Part shown: positions 11,045-21,525 of the stretch, piece after piece
How the letters are laid out: every line of letters begins with the position of its first letter
How positions within the stretch are numbered: position 1 is the stretch's first letter
Source of the DNA: Portulaca oleracea
Taxonomy: Eukaryota; Streptophyta; Magnoliopsida; Caryophyllales; Portulacaceae
DNA length: 64,000 nt
NCBI GenBank assembly: GCA_029582165.1
Contig: CM055885.1
Location: forward strand, 10,662,729-10,726,728
Reading direction: 5' to 3'
The notes under the pieces: model-generated
The model's database searches: none
The model's input: the letters and a program-made list of their open reading frames with translations, nothing else
Told to the model about the DNA's origin: nothing
Translations under genes and position numbers: made by a program

Positions 11045-11626
11045 TTGTACTCCCGACATTTGCGGTAATATTTGTTGCACACCCGACATTTGGGAAATAA
11101 TTTTCACCCTACCTGACATTTAGTGAAAGTGATTTTTAGTGTTAGAATCCGGTGACTTGTCATCGAAAATGGAAAAATACAATAATACCCCTATATCACT
11201 ATGTGAAATTACGATGTTGCCCTTTAATTTGAGAAAGAAAAGACTATGTTGGAGAGTAGAAGACAGACATGGTGGTTTGGGAGGGGTTATGTTTTCATTT
11301 TCTGTATGGGAGGGGGGCTGGGGAGAGGAATCATGGAGTGGTTGGGTTTTAAAATGCCATAACAATTAATACTAAGGGTACAAAAGTCATTTCACATTTA
11401 ATTGAAAGTCAAAGGAAATAATAACAAGGGTATAAAAGTCACTTCAGATTTATTTTTTTACAGTTCACCGGAAAAGTCAATAAAAAATCAATTATAACAT
11501 ACCTGAGGGGCTTTAAATTTATGACCACTTAAATGTCAGGTAGGGTGAAAATTATTTCTCAAATGTCGGGTGTGTAAAAATTATTACCACATAAGTCAGG
11601 TAGGGTAAATGTAATTATCTCATCAA
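11045..11626. mobile_element. Short inverted-repeat DNA element (MITE-like) in gag-pol
   Basis: The ends are inverted copies of each other over about 70-90 bp, sharing ACACCCGACATTTG and AATAATTTTCACCCTACCTG. The same CTCCCTC occurs on both sides (11038-11044, 11627-11633), so a 7-bp or slightly longer target duplication is likely. The size of 582 bp and the lack of coding capacity indicate a non-autonomous element, perhaps Mutator-derived. It interrupts the Athila linker. Confidence 0.8.
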
Positions 11627-11910
11627 CTCCCTCACCCAAGACTAACTCACTCTCCCGTTCTTCTATCAAATCCTCCTCTTCCTCGACATCCACCACATCG
11701 CCCTCCTTATCACCCAAGACATCCTCTACAACCATCCTAGGGCCATCAACCTCCTTACCACTCCTCAATGTAATAGCATTCAGTTGTCCTTTCGGATTTG
11801 GTTGGGGTTAGCTAGGTAAAGATTGGATGGGTGGAGATTGTTGCGCCATTTGAGCTATTAGCAACTCAAGGTTCTTGATGCATGCGGCATCTTTTTCCCT
11901 CTCTAAGGCC
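11627..11910 (-). pseudogene. Athila A gag C-terminal region
   Basis: In the gag frame this encodes the end of gag and the start of the linker, including the Athila signature NAITLRSGKEVDGP, followed by an acidic stretch. Stops occur at its start (TAG next to 11911) and at about 11811. The open frame at 11559-11768 runs on into the inserted element, so its last residues are not Athila. Confidence 0.8.
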
Positions 11911-11912
11911 AT

Positions 11913-13202
11913 CTATTCTTGAGAGGAAAACAACTTTTCATGAGATAAGGCTATCCTTTGAAGGGCTTGCTCAATGGGTTCTGGTTGTGGTGGTTTGGGT
12001 GCTTGGGAAGATTGGCCTTTGTGATGATTTTGGTGGTATTGCCGGCGGTTTTGGTTTGGGAAACCGGGAGGTGGATTTTGGGCTAATGGGGCTTGTTGGT
12101 TGTAAGTATAGTTCGCACGAGGTCGAACGGGGTTTCGGTTAGCATAGGAAAGGTTGTTGTTGGGATAAATGGCTTGGACTTGTTCAGCTTGATACTCCTC
12201 ACACCTCTTCAATGAATGTGGCCCTCCACAAAAATCGCACAAATGAACTCGGGCTTCCGGAATAATCATTGATACTTCTTGAGCCGCCTTGACTTGTCTT
12301 GTGGTCTCTTCTAAAGCCGTCTTTTGTTGCGTCTCAAGAACGGCATTCATAAGAAATTTGATAGTGGGATTGCTTTCAAGAGAAGGACCATCCCTCAGAC
12401 CACGGCCACCTCCCCAATGAGGAGAGTTTTGCGATAACTCATGAAGAAATACATTTGCTTCCTCCGCCGTCTTCTTTAGGAACATGCCTCCCGAGGCATG
12501 ATCAATGGATTCTCGTAGAGAGCTACTCAATCCGGAATAGAAGTGGTGCAATAGTAACCAATCCTCAAGGTTATGATGTGGACACCTCCGTTGGAGACCC
12601 TTGAATCTCCCCCATGCCTCAAACAACGACTCATCGGGCTCTTGCTTGAAGCTCATGATGGCTTGCCTCAACCTACACGTCTCATCATTAGGGAAAAACC
12701 TCTGAAGGAAGTCGCGGCTAAGGGCATCCCATGTAGAATAAGTTTCGGGCGGACACGTGTTGAGCCATAATAATGCTTTCCCCTTCAAGGTGAGCGGGAA
12801 AAATTTCAGCTTCATGTATTCAGTGGAAACTCCATTCATTTGCACAAAGCCGATGCGTTGCTCGAATTTGTTGATGTGGTCGATAGGGTTTTCATGCTCT
12901 CCTTCGTGATATGGATTGTTCTCGAAGATGTCCAACAAATATGGCTTGAATTCGAACGTAGCGTTCAGTGGTAATGCAGGTAGAATGATGGGGTCGCCTC
13001 CCGTACCCGACGATGGTAAGGAGTATGATGCTAGGGTACGGGGTGGATTTTGTTCTCCGTCGGACATTGGATCCTCAATTGTTTCTTGCTCCCATTGTTG
13101 TCTTCTTCGTCTCGAGCTGGCGTTTGCTTGTCGAATAATGCTCTCCGGGTTTGAATTCGGCGGAGTTATCGGAGTTTGGCCTCGTCGAGATCGAGTCCGC
13201 AT
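11913..13202 (-). pseudogene. gag: Athila A gag
   Basis: I place the start at the methionine at 13202 (MRTRSRRGQTPITPP), about 120 bp after the PBS, rather than the longer upstream open frame. The capsid domain (Retrotrans_gag type) has KLKFFPLTLKGKALLWL, FLQRFFPNDETCRL and CPHHNLEDWLL. A zinc-knuckle-like CDFCGGPHSLKRC follows. The C-terminus is Pro/Gln/Asn-rich. It ends at an in-frame stop; the remainder of gag continues in the same frame. Confidence 0.9.
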
Positions 13203-13324
13203 GCACAAAACGAACAAACAGAAAAAAAAATCAAATTTCCAATAATCAAGGATAACAAAAATCTCTAGCAAGTGAAATGATCATAAACAACCTAAAGACA
13301 AAGAGCTAAGCTAGGTGCGCTTGC

Positions 13325-13342
13325 TCCCCGGCAACGGCGCCA
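13325..13342 (-). other. tRNA-Asp primer binding site
   Basis: The minus strand reads TGGCGCCGTTGCCGGGGA, an 18-base complement of the 3' end of plant tRNA-Asp(GUC). It lies 5 bp inside the 5' LTR. This primer is typical of Athila elements. Confidence 0.93.
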
Positions 13343-13347
13343 TTTTG

Positions 13348-15204
13348 TGTAACAGTGGTTTGTAAGACCGCAGTTATATCGTTCTTCCACAAGGAGCTAG
13401 GGGCCTTAGCTGCAACTATTCGACTCTAGGTAGGGTTTACGATCACGAAAGGGTGATAGATTTTAAGATAAAAACAGCACGAACACACTAGGTTTAGTCA
13501 AAAAGGTGAGACAATAGGTGTCGGGAGACTTTCGTGATGCAAACGGGGATAAGGAAGTGGGTTTCGCAACAAGAGAGTAACGAGAAGGGGAAATCAAATG
13601 GTAACTCCGTTAGAAAATACCAACCGGGCTCCCTTTTTCAAGGAATGCCCGGATTAACTTCCCCAAAGTCCATCGACAAACCCGGGGGAGTTAATGGAAC
13701 GGAATTTCCTAGTTACTTTCTATCCGCTTCCGCAAGCTAGAATACTAACTAACCCAATTCCTACCTTCCAACAAGCGTTGGATGTATTCGGGATGCTTTC
13801 GCACCCAAATACAGCCTACTTGAGGGAAGGATAAGGTTGGGAAATTGATTTCCTAACTAGTTACTCACTAATATTGCTAACCCAAACCTAATCACCCATT
13901 CACACCCTTAATATCTCCCTAACACATTAGGGTTCTAGCCACTAAACATTCTAACTATCATGATACTAACATCAACAACTTTAATCATGCTTAAAAGGAT
14001 AAACAAGATAACAATAATCAATCAACAAAACCAACAATAACAACAATAGCAAAACAGAGATTAATAGATAAACTATGAAATAAAAGAGAGAAAGGTTAAG
14101 AAATGCTCATTGATTGTGGTGACAAAGAGGGAAAACTTCTGAATAACAAAGCTCCAATGCTCCAATTATGAGAATAATCTTCAAACTTCAAATAAAACTC
14201 AAGAGAATCCAATACAAGAACCAATAATCTCAGCAAAGATCTTCACTAATCCCCCTAATCCAAAGCTTAAAGTATGATAAAGTATATGCTAAAGTAGTAT
14301 AAAAGATAGATAAAAGCTAATTAAAAGTTCTCCCCAGTTAAAATGACCTAAATACATTAAATAGTAACTGAGGTTATTACTCAAAACTCATCATTTTACA
14401 CTACAGACAAAAGTGTCCCGCAGGGGACCGTGGGCACGATCAAGGTGACAAAGGCCACGGTCCTGCGTAAGGCAGTCAAAACTTCTCTTCGCTTCGCAGT
14501 ACTGTGGGCACGGTACCCATGCACCGTGGGCACAGTCAAGGCGATTAGAACTGATAACTTTTCGCTCCTTCGCACCGCCGTGGCTACGGTCATGGGAGAC
14601 CGTGGCCACGGTCTTGTTCGACTCACTTCTTCCTTGGGCAGGGTAGTGATCTCACCATGGCTACGGTCAGACTGACCGTGACCACGATCCATCTCGGGTT
14701 GCAATGTCTCTTTCCTTAGGCATTGGCTCAATCACACCGTGGCTACGATCAGTATGACCGTGGCCACGGTCTATCTCGGCCATAGATTTTCTTTAGGGTG
14801 TAGCGCCCGCTACAGAGGTTGTGGCAGGGGCTACCTTTCTACGCTTGGGAGGGCAATCGACCACCACGGAAAAGGAGTTTGGAGGCGTAGCGCCCGCTAC
14901 AGTAGACGTGGCAGGGGCTACCCTTCGGCGCTCTTCGACTCGATACATCCGCTTCTGCGCTTTTCGACATGGTCAGCCCTTCCGTTCCCGCTGCCTTCGA
15001 CACGACCAGGGCTTGGGGAATCTTAAGGAATCTCAGGATTCCCAAGACTGGTGCAAAATTAGCCCATTTAGCATCGTTTTGAGTAAAAACTTCGGAAACT
15101 ACAAAAATAACCAAAACGCATTAAAAGTTATTGAAACGAGCTACGAAACAAGTCAAAAGCCTAAGGATTTAGGCGGTATTTAGACGTGAAACCGGGTCTA
15201 AACA
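13348..15204 (-). repeat. 5' LTR of Athila A
   Basis: It is an 1857-bp repeat with TG...CA ends, matching 782-2622. On the minus strand it begins TGTTTAGACC and ends next to the PBS spacer. It carries the seven palindrome pairs at 14427-14921. Several palindromes differ between the two LTRs; for example, the second pair is much more diverged in the left copy. Confidence 0.95.
14427..14921. promoter_or_regulatory. Palindrome pairs in the 5' LTR of Athila A
   Basis: ACCGTGGCCACGGT-type sites start at 14427/14448, 14501/14523, 14577/14599, 14654/14675 and 14736/14757. GTAGCGCCCGCTAC-type sites are at 14800/14821 and 14887/14908. All offsets are 21 or 22 bp. This copy confirms the left-LTR pattern independently. 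Confidence 0.88.
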
Positions 15205-15209
15205 ATCAC

Positions 15210-16421
15210 CAATCCCAATTGGAGGTGATCAAAAATACAACAGCAATTACTAATCACGTTAGTGATGCTCAACCTCACAGAGGAACAGTGATGTATCCTT
15301 TGTTATGAAAGATTTTTTTTCTCACCACAACACTCTTTTGGTTACACAAAGATCCTCAACAACTATTGGCTACAACTCAGAAATCACTATATAAATTTTG
15401 TACACACTTCTCGATTTCTTGACTTGGAACCGAATGAACCTTCAATTTAGAATCGAAGATGAATTTATAGTCTTCACGTATTGATTTCCTTCCTTTTGAG
15501 AGGTGTGGCAATTTGGGCAACAACTACGTCTTTGCTTGGGTAACTTCCTGATTCTTTCCATGTGTGATCCTCTGATTTCCTTCCAGATTTGGTGTTGGAA
15601 AATTTTTGATTCCTTCAATCTTGGATCTCATGGATGATTATTGTCCTATACGATTCATATCCAAAGTTAGCGTTTTCACAGCACAAAGGCCAGATAGAAT
15701 AAAATACAAGATACTCCCCTTTCTTGGTGAGACAATTTTTTTTTTCACAACAAAACATCTTGGAGGTCCTTGGGAGTATGGAGGGATGATGACGTTACAC
15801 TGAGTGAGGAAGAGCTCATTGTTGTTGCACGCAGTGAGGGTCTTGTACCTACAGAGGGGGTTTCTATAATCTCCCTTTGTTTTCTTGAAAGTCAAAATTG
15901 CAACTAACTACAGACAGAGAAAACGCATGCATTGATGAAGTTTTAACCAAGGTGCACGAGAAGCAAAGTTAGTTACAGACCGTAGTTTATCTCCTCGTTT
16001 TTGTCTTTCGGACATAAAAGGAAACGAGAGCAAAATATCTGGCAAGATGAAAAAGTTTGTTTCATAACCACTGACTAGAAGAAAAATGTTTAGTCAAGGG
16101 GGAGGGGTATCAGATGGGACGATAGGGGTTGGTCCTGTGCTGCTTAGACGATGTCCTTGAGTGAGTTTGTGATAGCATTGCAAACGGTAAGATTGGCGTT
16201 GAGGGCCAGAATCATCTATTGTAACGATCCTGGATATGTAATCTAACGACACATTTCACTTTGTACTACAAATGGGGAGGTTGGTGTTGAGGGGTTTAAT
16301 AACACATTTCACTTTATTACATTTTAATCTAAGTTGAAAAAACAAACTTTTTCTACCATCCTGATTATGAACATAAAACATTTATCAAGCTTTCTTAATG
16401 TGTGTCTTTGTCGCAGACTTT
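15210..16421. other. Probable host sequence, no gene resolved
   Basis: Short frames only, with ordinary AT-rich composition. The sequence continues the host DNA split by Athila A (duplication at 15205-15209). A pyrimidine-rich run ending in AG near 16420 could be a splice acceptor for the exon-like piece that follows. Nothing else can be named. Confidence 0.5.
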
Positions 16422-16478
16422 GTACTGCTACACACCATGCCAGTCCTATATGTGAAGTACGAGGATAAGGTGGATCAA
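16422..16478 (+). pseudogene. Exon-like host fragment, left half
   Basis: After a plausible acceptor AG the frame reads FVLLHTMPVLYVKYEDKVD, ending exactly at the Athila B LTR. The other half appears at 27567-27650. I do not recognise the protein. Read across the insertion minus 5 bp, the two halves share one frame. Confidence 0.4.
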
Positions 16479-16654
16479 TGTTCGTTCTCATTTCGAGTCG
16501 AATTGATACCTTTTATAAGGTGTTTTGCTTGTTTTAGTCCCTTTATTATGAATAAGTTATGATGATTTTGTGTTTTCTATGTTAAATCAAAGAAAAGCAG
16601 AAAAAGGCAATCAAAAGAGCTGAAAAATCCAACATCCGCAGGAAAAACAGGTCC

Positions 16655-16884
16655 AACACGGACCGTGTTAGTATGATACGGACCGTGTTGGCTAGCTAAA
16701 ATGCAAGGAGCCAACAGCGGACAATACGGGCGACCCGTAGCAAGAACCGCGGATCGTGGTAGGGCAACACGGACCGTGTTGACCGTGCCACGAACCGTGT
16801 TGAGAAGATGGAATTATGAAGAAACGAAGTGACTGAAATAGCGCACAACACGGGCAGCCCGTGGCAGCCACTACGGACCGTGTT
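16655..16884. promoter_or_regulatory. Palindrome pairs in U3 of Athila B
   Basis: 15-bp palindromes of the type AACACGGACCGTGTT start at 16655/16675, 16725/16746, 16766/16787 and 16849/16870. Offsets are 20 or 21 bp. The sequence differs from that in element A, but the spacing is the same. The cluster ends about 85 bp before the TATA-like sequence. Confidence 0.85.
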
Positions 16885-16968
16885 GGCTGGCGTCCCTTTA
16901 TTTATTTTATCGCAGCGGCTGATTAGGGTTTTGGGAAGAGTTATTATTTTTGTTTCCCTTCCTTTAAC

Positions 16969-16978
16969 TTATATATAC
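16969..16978 (+). promoter_or_regulatory. TATA-like box of Athila B LTR
   Basis: TTATATATAC lies 85 bp after the last palindrome. The 3' LTR has the same element at about 26870-26880. The preceding TTAGGGTTTTGGGAAG-like stretch is partly shared with the solo LTR at 48180-48192. Confidence 0.6.
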
Positions 16979-17189
16979 ATATTACATTAAACATTAGGGA
17001 GATATCTATTAGTTTTATGTTAGCTTTTACTTAGGTTTTAGAATTAGTTTTCGAGGTTTAATTTTTAGATGGAGTTTCCTTAGTTTTCTTTAAGCTTTCA
17101 CTTGTAATCGAACTTTTCTAGATTAATGCAAGTGATTAATTCTTCAAGTTCTTGTTTCCTCTTTCACTTTTTTCTTTTGATTTCTCTTA

Positions 17190-17461
17190 GGGTCCGTTTG
17201 GACCTAGGAAAACAGGATGGAAAAAAGATCTCGTGGAAAAAAAATTAGGAGGAAAAAAAATTTGGGGTAAAGTAAATTTCTTTCTCTTGTTTGGTTTAAG
17301 TAAATTTTGAAGGAAAAATATTGATTTTCTATTCAATTTTCTTTTCCTTGTTTGGTTTTAGAAAAAATACATGGAAAAATAAAATCTGTAAGAACACTTG
17401 TAAATATCAAGTTTAATTTTTTTAGATCATATGATGTGATTTGGGAGAGAAAGAGAGACTT

Positions 17462-17510
<49 letters not shown>

Positions 17511-17522
17511 AATTAGAGAGAT

Positions 17523-17571
<49 letters not shown>

Positions 17572-17777
17572 AATTAGAGAGATAAAGAGAGTGACAAAGA
17601 GAGAGAAAAGAGAGTTAGAGAGAGAGAGAGAAAAAAAAGAGAATTAGAGAGCTAGAGAGAGTGACAAAGAGAGAGAGAAGAGAGTTAGAGAGAGCGATAG
17701 AGAGTTAGATAGATAGAGAGAGAGAGAGAGAGAGAATAGCGAGTTAGAGAGAGAGAGACAGAGAGAAGAGACTTAGA

Positions 17778-17818
<41 letters not shown>

Positions 17819-17890
17819 AAGAGAAGAGACTTAGAGAGAAAGAAGAGAGAAGAGAGAGAGCGAGAGCGAGAGCGAGAGAGAAAAGAAAGT

Positions 17891-17926
<36 letters not shown>

Positions 17927-18021
17927 ACTTAGAGGGAGAGAGAGAGAGAGAAGAGAGAGAAGAGAGTTAGAGAGAGAAGAAAGTTAGAGAGAGAGAGAGA
18001 GAGAGAGACAGAGAAGAGACT

Positions 18022-18057
<36 letters not shown>

Positions 18058-18116
18058 ACTTAGAGGGAGAGAGAGAGAGAGAAGAGAGAGAAGAGAGTTA
18101 GAGAGAGAAGAAAGTT

Positions 18117-18147
<31 letters not shown>

Positions 18148-18154
18148 AGAGACT

Positions 18155-18190
<36 letters not shown>

Positions 18191-18405
18191 GAGGAGAGTT
18201 AGAGAGACAGAGACCAAAATTTTTCTCTCAACTTTCCTTTCATTTTTTAAGGGAAAATTTTTTATTCATTGTTATTCCAAATTTTCCATGCAATTTTCCA
18301 ACTATTTTTTTTCCATTCCTTTTTCTTCAATCCAAACAAAGGAAAGATTTTCATTTTCCAAAATAATTTTTTTTCCATGCTGTTTTCCAAGGTCCAAACG
18401 GACCC
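17190..18405. mobile_element. Tourist/PIF-Harbinger-like MITE in the LTR
   Basis: The ends are inverted: GGGTCCGTTTGGACCT at 17190 and its near complement ending at 18405. The trinucleotide TTA is duplicated on both sides (17187-17189, 18406-18408). The 3' LTR has the uninterrupted sequence at about 27067, giving a direct empty site. TTA duplication and the terminal motif fit PIF/Harbinger-type MITEs. Its unusual length comes from a GA-rich array inside. Confidence 0.9.
17450..18215. repeat. (GA)n-rich array within the MITE
   Basis: About 760 bp of GAGA repeats with interspersed TTAGAGAG and AAGAGACTTAGAG units, some duplicated over larger blocks (compare about 17880-18030 with 18020-18160). 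Arg/Glu-only frames through it are not genes. Confidence 0.95.
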
Positions 18406-18904
18406 TTAGAGTAGTCCACATCAAAAATCCATTTTTTAGTGAAGCGGAGAATTAAGGTTCCCCGAATTCTCCCTTCAGGTGAGGATTCGAGTAGTCTTAG
18501 TAATCCAAATCACACTTTTTCTTGTTTATTCGGGAGAAGATTCGTGATTCATGATTCGAAGTTCAAAATTCAAGATTAGTACAATGCATTCTAGGTATAA
18601 ATTATGTTCTTTAAATTCAATATTAAATTTAGTTTTTACATTCGTAGTTATTAGTGTTCTTTCTTGATTGCGTGTTTGTTTTCTTATTTAGTTTCTTGTT
18701 CTTGTTCTAGTATTTAGGGTTTGTTCTTAATTTCTTGTTTTCTTCAGTTTCCATTGTTTTCAATTTCTAATTAGTTTAGTTTAAATTATTTACTGCTTCC
18801 TGCAATTTGAAAACCCAAACCAAACCAATTCCCTAACCTAACACACCATCCCCGTGGATTCGACAACCCCTACTCTTTTACCCCAAATTACTACGACCGA
18901 ACAA

Positions 18905-18922
18905 TGGCGTTGTTGCCGGGGA
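18905..18922 (+). other. tRNA-Asp-like primer binding site
   Basis: TGGCGTTGTTGCCGGGGA differs at two bases from the perfect tRNA-Asp complement found in element A. It starts two bases after the LTR terminus. Confidence 0.9.
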
Positions 18923-19116
18923 TGGCATTATTTAGTAGATTAGGTTATTGGTTTGTGTGCTAGTAGTTTAACTGCTTTCTTAGATTAGATTTCAATAAAC
19001 AAAAACCAAAAAAAAAAATTATAAAACTAAAAAAAATTAAAAAAATTGAGACTTCAAGGAAAAGACGAAAAGTACAACAACCTGAGGTTTGGGTTCGTAG
19101 TCCTGTTAGCCAAAGA

Positions 19117-20443
19117 TTGGTTAGGAAGGAGGAACCCTCGGTAGAACCACCCAAGATGGTTGAAGAAGCACCACCACCTAGGGTAACCCTTAATGACCAG
19201 TTATACCCATCTTATGGCCCACCTCCTTCGTGTTTTGTACTACCCAACCTGCTTACTGGAGTGATCTTTTACCCTAGGCAGCACTACACCCAGAACCTAC
19301 CACTCTTCACTGGTACTGGGTTAGCATTGATATGGACTGCAGAGTATAAAGAGTACCTAAGCATGGTAACTCCACCCGGAGTCCCTTTAGACTATGTGCT
19401 TTTAAAATACTTACCTTTTGCTCTGAGGGACGCCGCTAAGCGGTGGATCTGTAGCATCAAACCCCGGTCTATTACCTCTTGGGACGGTTTTCTAAAAGTT
19501 TTCATGAAAATATATTTTCCAAACTCCCTAGCTGTCCAATTAAGAAACTCAATTTTGAAATTTAGACAGGAAGTAGGAGAACCTTACTGGAAACCTTTCG
19601 AGCGTTTTAAAAACTTACTGTCCCAATTTCCTCATCATGGTTTTGACTTGGTATGACTATGTCAGATCTTGTACGAGGGTGTTGACCATGATAGTAGAGT
19701 CACACTAGAGTCAATCTGTCAGGGGGGTTTTATGGATAAAACTGCTGATGAGGCCTAGGATTTCTTAGAAAACATGTCTGAAAGAGTAATGCAATGGGGA
19801 ACAACTAGAGATGAGTCCTTAGGTGCTCAATTATCCAATGCTAGGGGGTGTACATGTAGTGAGTGAGAGTACAAGTTATGAGGCTAGGTTCGCTTCTCTT
19901 GAGAATATGATTAAAACCTTAGCCCAACAACAATTAGCTGCTTCATAACCCAAAACCTGTGCTTAGGTTAACTCTTATGACCAAACTGCTACTTTTGTTC
20001 CCCGATCGCCTGTGTCATGTGCCTTGTGTCAAAGTGTAGACCATGTTATTTCTGCTTGTCCCTCATACATTCAACAATTGGCCACAAGTACTGAAAATGT
20101 GAATGTTATGCATCATAATTATAGGCCTGACCAGTACCAGCCCTACCAACACCAGGGGATGCGCAAGCACCCCTTACTCTCTTATGGCCTCAAGAATCAA
20201 AATGTGTTGAGACCACCTGATCAAGGAGGGGGTTTCCAAGGAAATCATCCTCCTCAGAATCGACCACCACCCCATGTAGCTTATCAAGCTCCTAGAGGGA
20301 AACCTATCCAAACCCAGATTGCCCAAACCCGACCTCCACCAGGGTACACTAATGACGATAGGCATGAGAAAGAGATTAGGGAATTAAGGAATAGTTTGAA
20401 AGATGTTAAGGATTCCTTGAATAGTAACATGGAGAAAATGTAG
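19117..20443 (+). pseudogene. gag: Athila B gag
   Basis: The first open part (19117-19656) holds the capsid domain: LKYLPFALRDAAKRWI, FLKVFMKIYFPNSLAVQLR and FKNLLSQFPHHGFD. The frame is then lost and resumes from about 20012 with a zinc knuckle CALCQSVDHVISAC (CX2CX4HX4C) and a Pro/Gln-rich tail. At least one stop (19654) and one frameshift break it. Confidence 0.88.
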
Positions 20444-20449
20444 GAGAAA

Positions 20450-21022
20450 ATGATGAAACAAATGCATGAACAATTCTCTCAATTGTTGTTGACCAATAGG
20501 GATAAAGGTTCTTTTCCTGGACAGCCTGAGGCGAACCCCAATGGGCAAGCTTCAGGTTCGTCATCTTGTGACCCTAGTCAAGTTAGAGGTTTGAATGCTA
20601 TAATTACTCTCCGCTCTGGGAGAGAAATTGATAATAAGGTGCAACTAAAATCTTCTGATGTGTGTAACAAAAAGATTGTGAATGATGAATCTGCTGATGA
20701 GACCGTTTCTATTGCTGATGAGTCAGATGGAGCGAGGCCAACTGTTACAGTTGAGCCTCCTCGGACCAAAACCTTACCTAAGGCCAACCTTGTGACTAGT
20801 CCATCATCTTCAGGGGCTTACAAACTCCCTCCACCTTATCCTCAGAGGTTAAGGGGGAGTAAAGACCAAAACTTTCTGGACAAAATTAGGGAGACCTTTT
20901 CTCAGGTTAAGGTGAACATTCCTCTATTAGATGTTATTCAGCAGATTCCCCCATATGCCCGCTTCCTTAAGGAGCTTTGTACCCCTAAGAGGTCACCGAA
21001 GTGCCCAAGAAGGCTTTCTTAG
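20450..21022 (+). pseudogene. Athila B gag C-terminus and linker
   Basis: It follows the previous piece in frame after a single stop. It carries the Athila signature NAIITLRSGREIDNKV and then YKLPPPYPQRLRGSKD and VNIPLLDVIQQIPPYARFL, the linker before protease. A frameshift near 21000 moves to the protease frame. Confidence 0.85.
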
Positions 21023-21402
21023 CCTCAAATGTGAGTTCCATTATGTCGAACCAGATGCCTATTAAGTACAAAGACCCTAGATGCCCCACTATCTCTATTA
21101 CCATAGGTGATAGTTTGATAAAAAGGGCATTGCTTGACCTAGGAGCTAGTGGGAATTTGTTGCCTTTGCATGTGTATGAGATGCTTGGATTAGGTGAACT
21201 AAAGTCTACTAGGATGGTATTGCGATTGGCTGATAGGTCTACTAGAGTACCTAACGGGGTAGTGGAGGATGTTCTAATCAAGGTTGGGGATTTTGTGTTT
21301 CTTGTTGATTTTGTAGTACTAGAAACTGCTAGAGCTCAGAGTACTAGAGATGAGATCCTCGTTATTCTAGGCCGCCCTTTCCTTGCTACTTCTAATGCCT
21401 AA
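21001..21402 (+). pseudogene. pol: Athila B aspartic protease
   Basis: The active site is in RALLDLGASGNLLPLHVYE, and the conserved C-terminal ILGRPFLATSNA is present. It ends at a stop right after this motif, where Athila protease would normally continue into RT. Confidence 0.88.
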
Positions 21403-21525
21403 ATTAACTATAAAGATGGTAGAATGAAATTAACCTTTGGGAATTTGACTATGGAATTGAATATTTTTAACCTGCAAAAGTCACCCTTAGGTTTTGATGA
21501 GCATGAATAGAGTACCGTTCATTGG

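Larger units (their letters stand above)
782..15204 (-). mobile_element. Athila-type Ty3/gypsy retrotransposon A, complete but decayed
   Basis: Two long direct repeats (782-2622 and 13348-15204) bound the element and it is flanked by the 5-bp duplication ATCAC (777-781 and 15205-15209). On the minus strand the order is 5' LTR, tRNA-Asp PBS, gag, protease, RT, RNase H, integrase, an extra ORF, purine tract, 3' LTR. The RT and gag resemble Athila, with the typical GWRMCIDYR and FMDDFSV motifs. Most gag-pol pieces lie in one reading frame, broken by stops, one frameshift near 10670 and a 582-bp insertion. It is non-autonomous as it stands. Confidence 0.95.
16479..18903 (+). repeat. 5' LTR of Athila B, interrupted by a MITE
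   Basis: Without the 1216-bp MITE and its 3-bp duplication the LTR is about 1.2 kb, matching the 3' LTR at 26379-27561. U3 holds palindromes at 16655-16884, followed by a TATA-like stretch at 16969-16978. The LTR ends in ACA one base before the PBS. Confidence 0.93.

Noticed and set aside
17782..17970. Arg/Glu-rich open frame
   Set aside because: It is a translation of the (GA)n array in the MITE.
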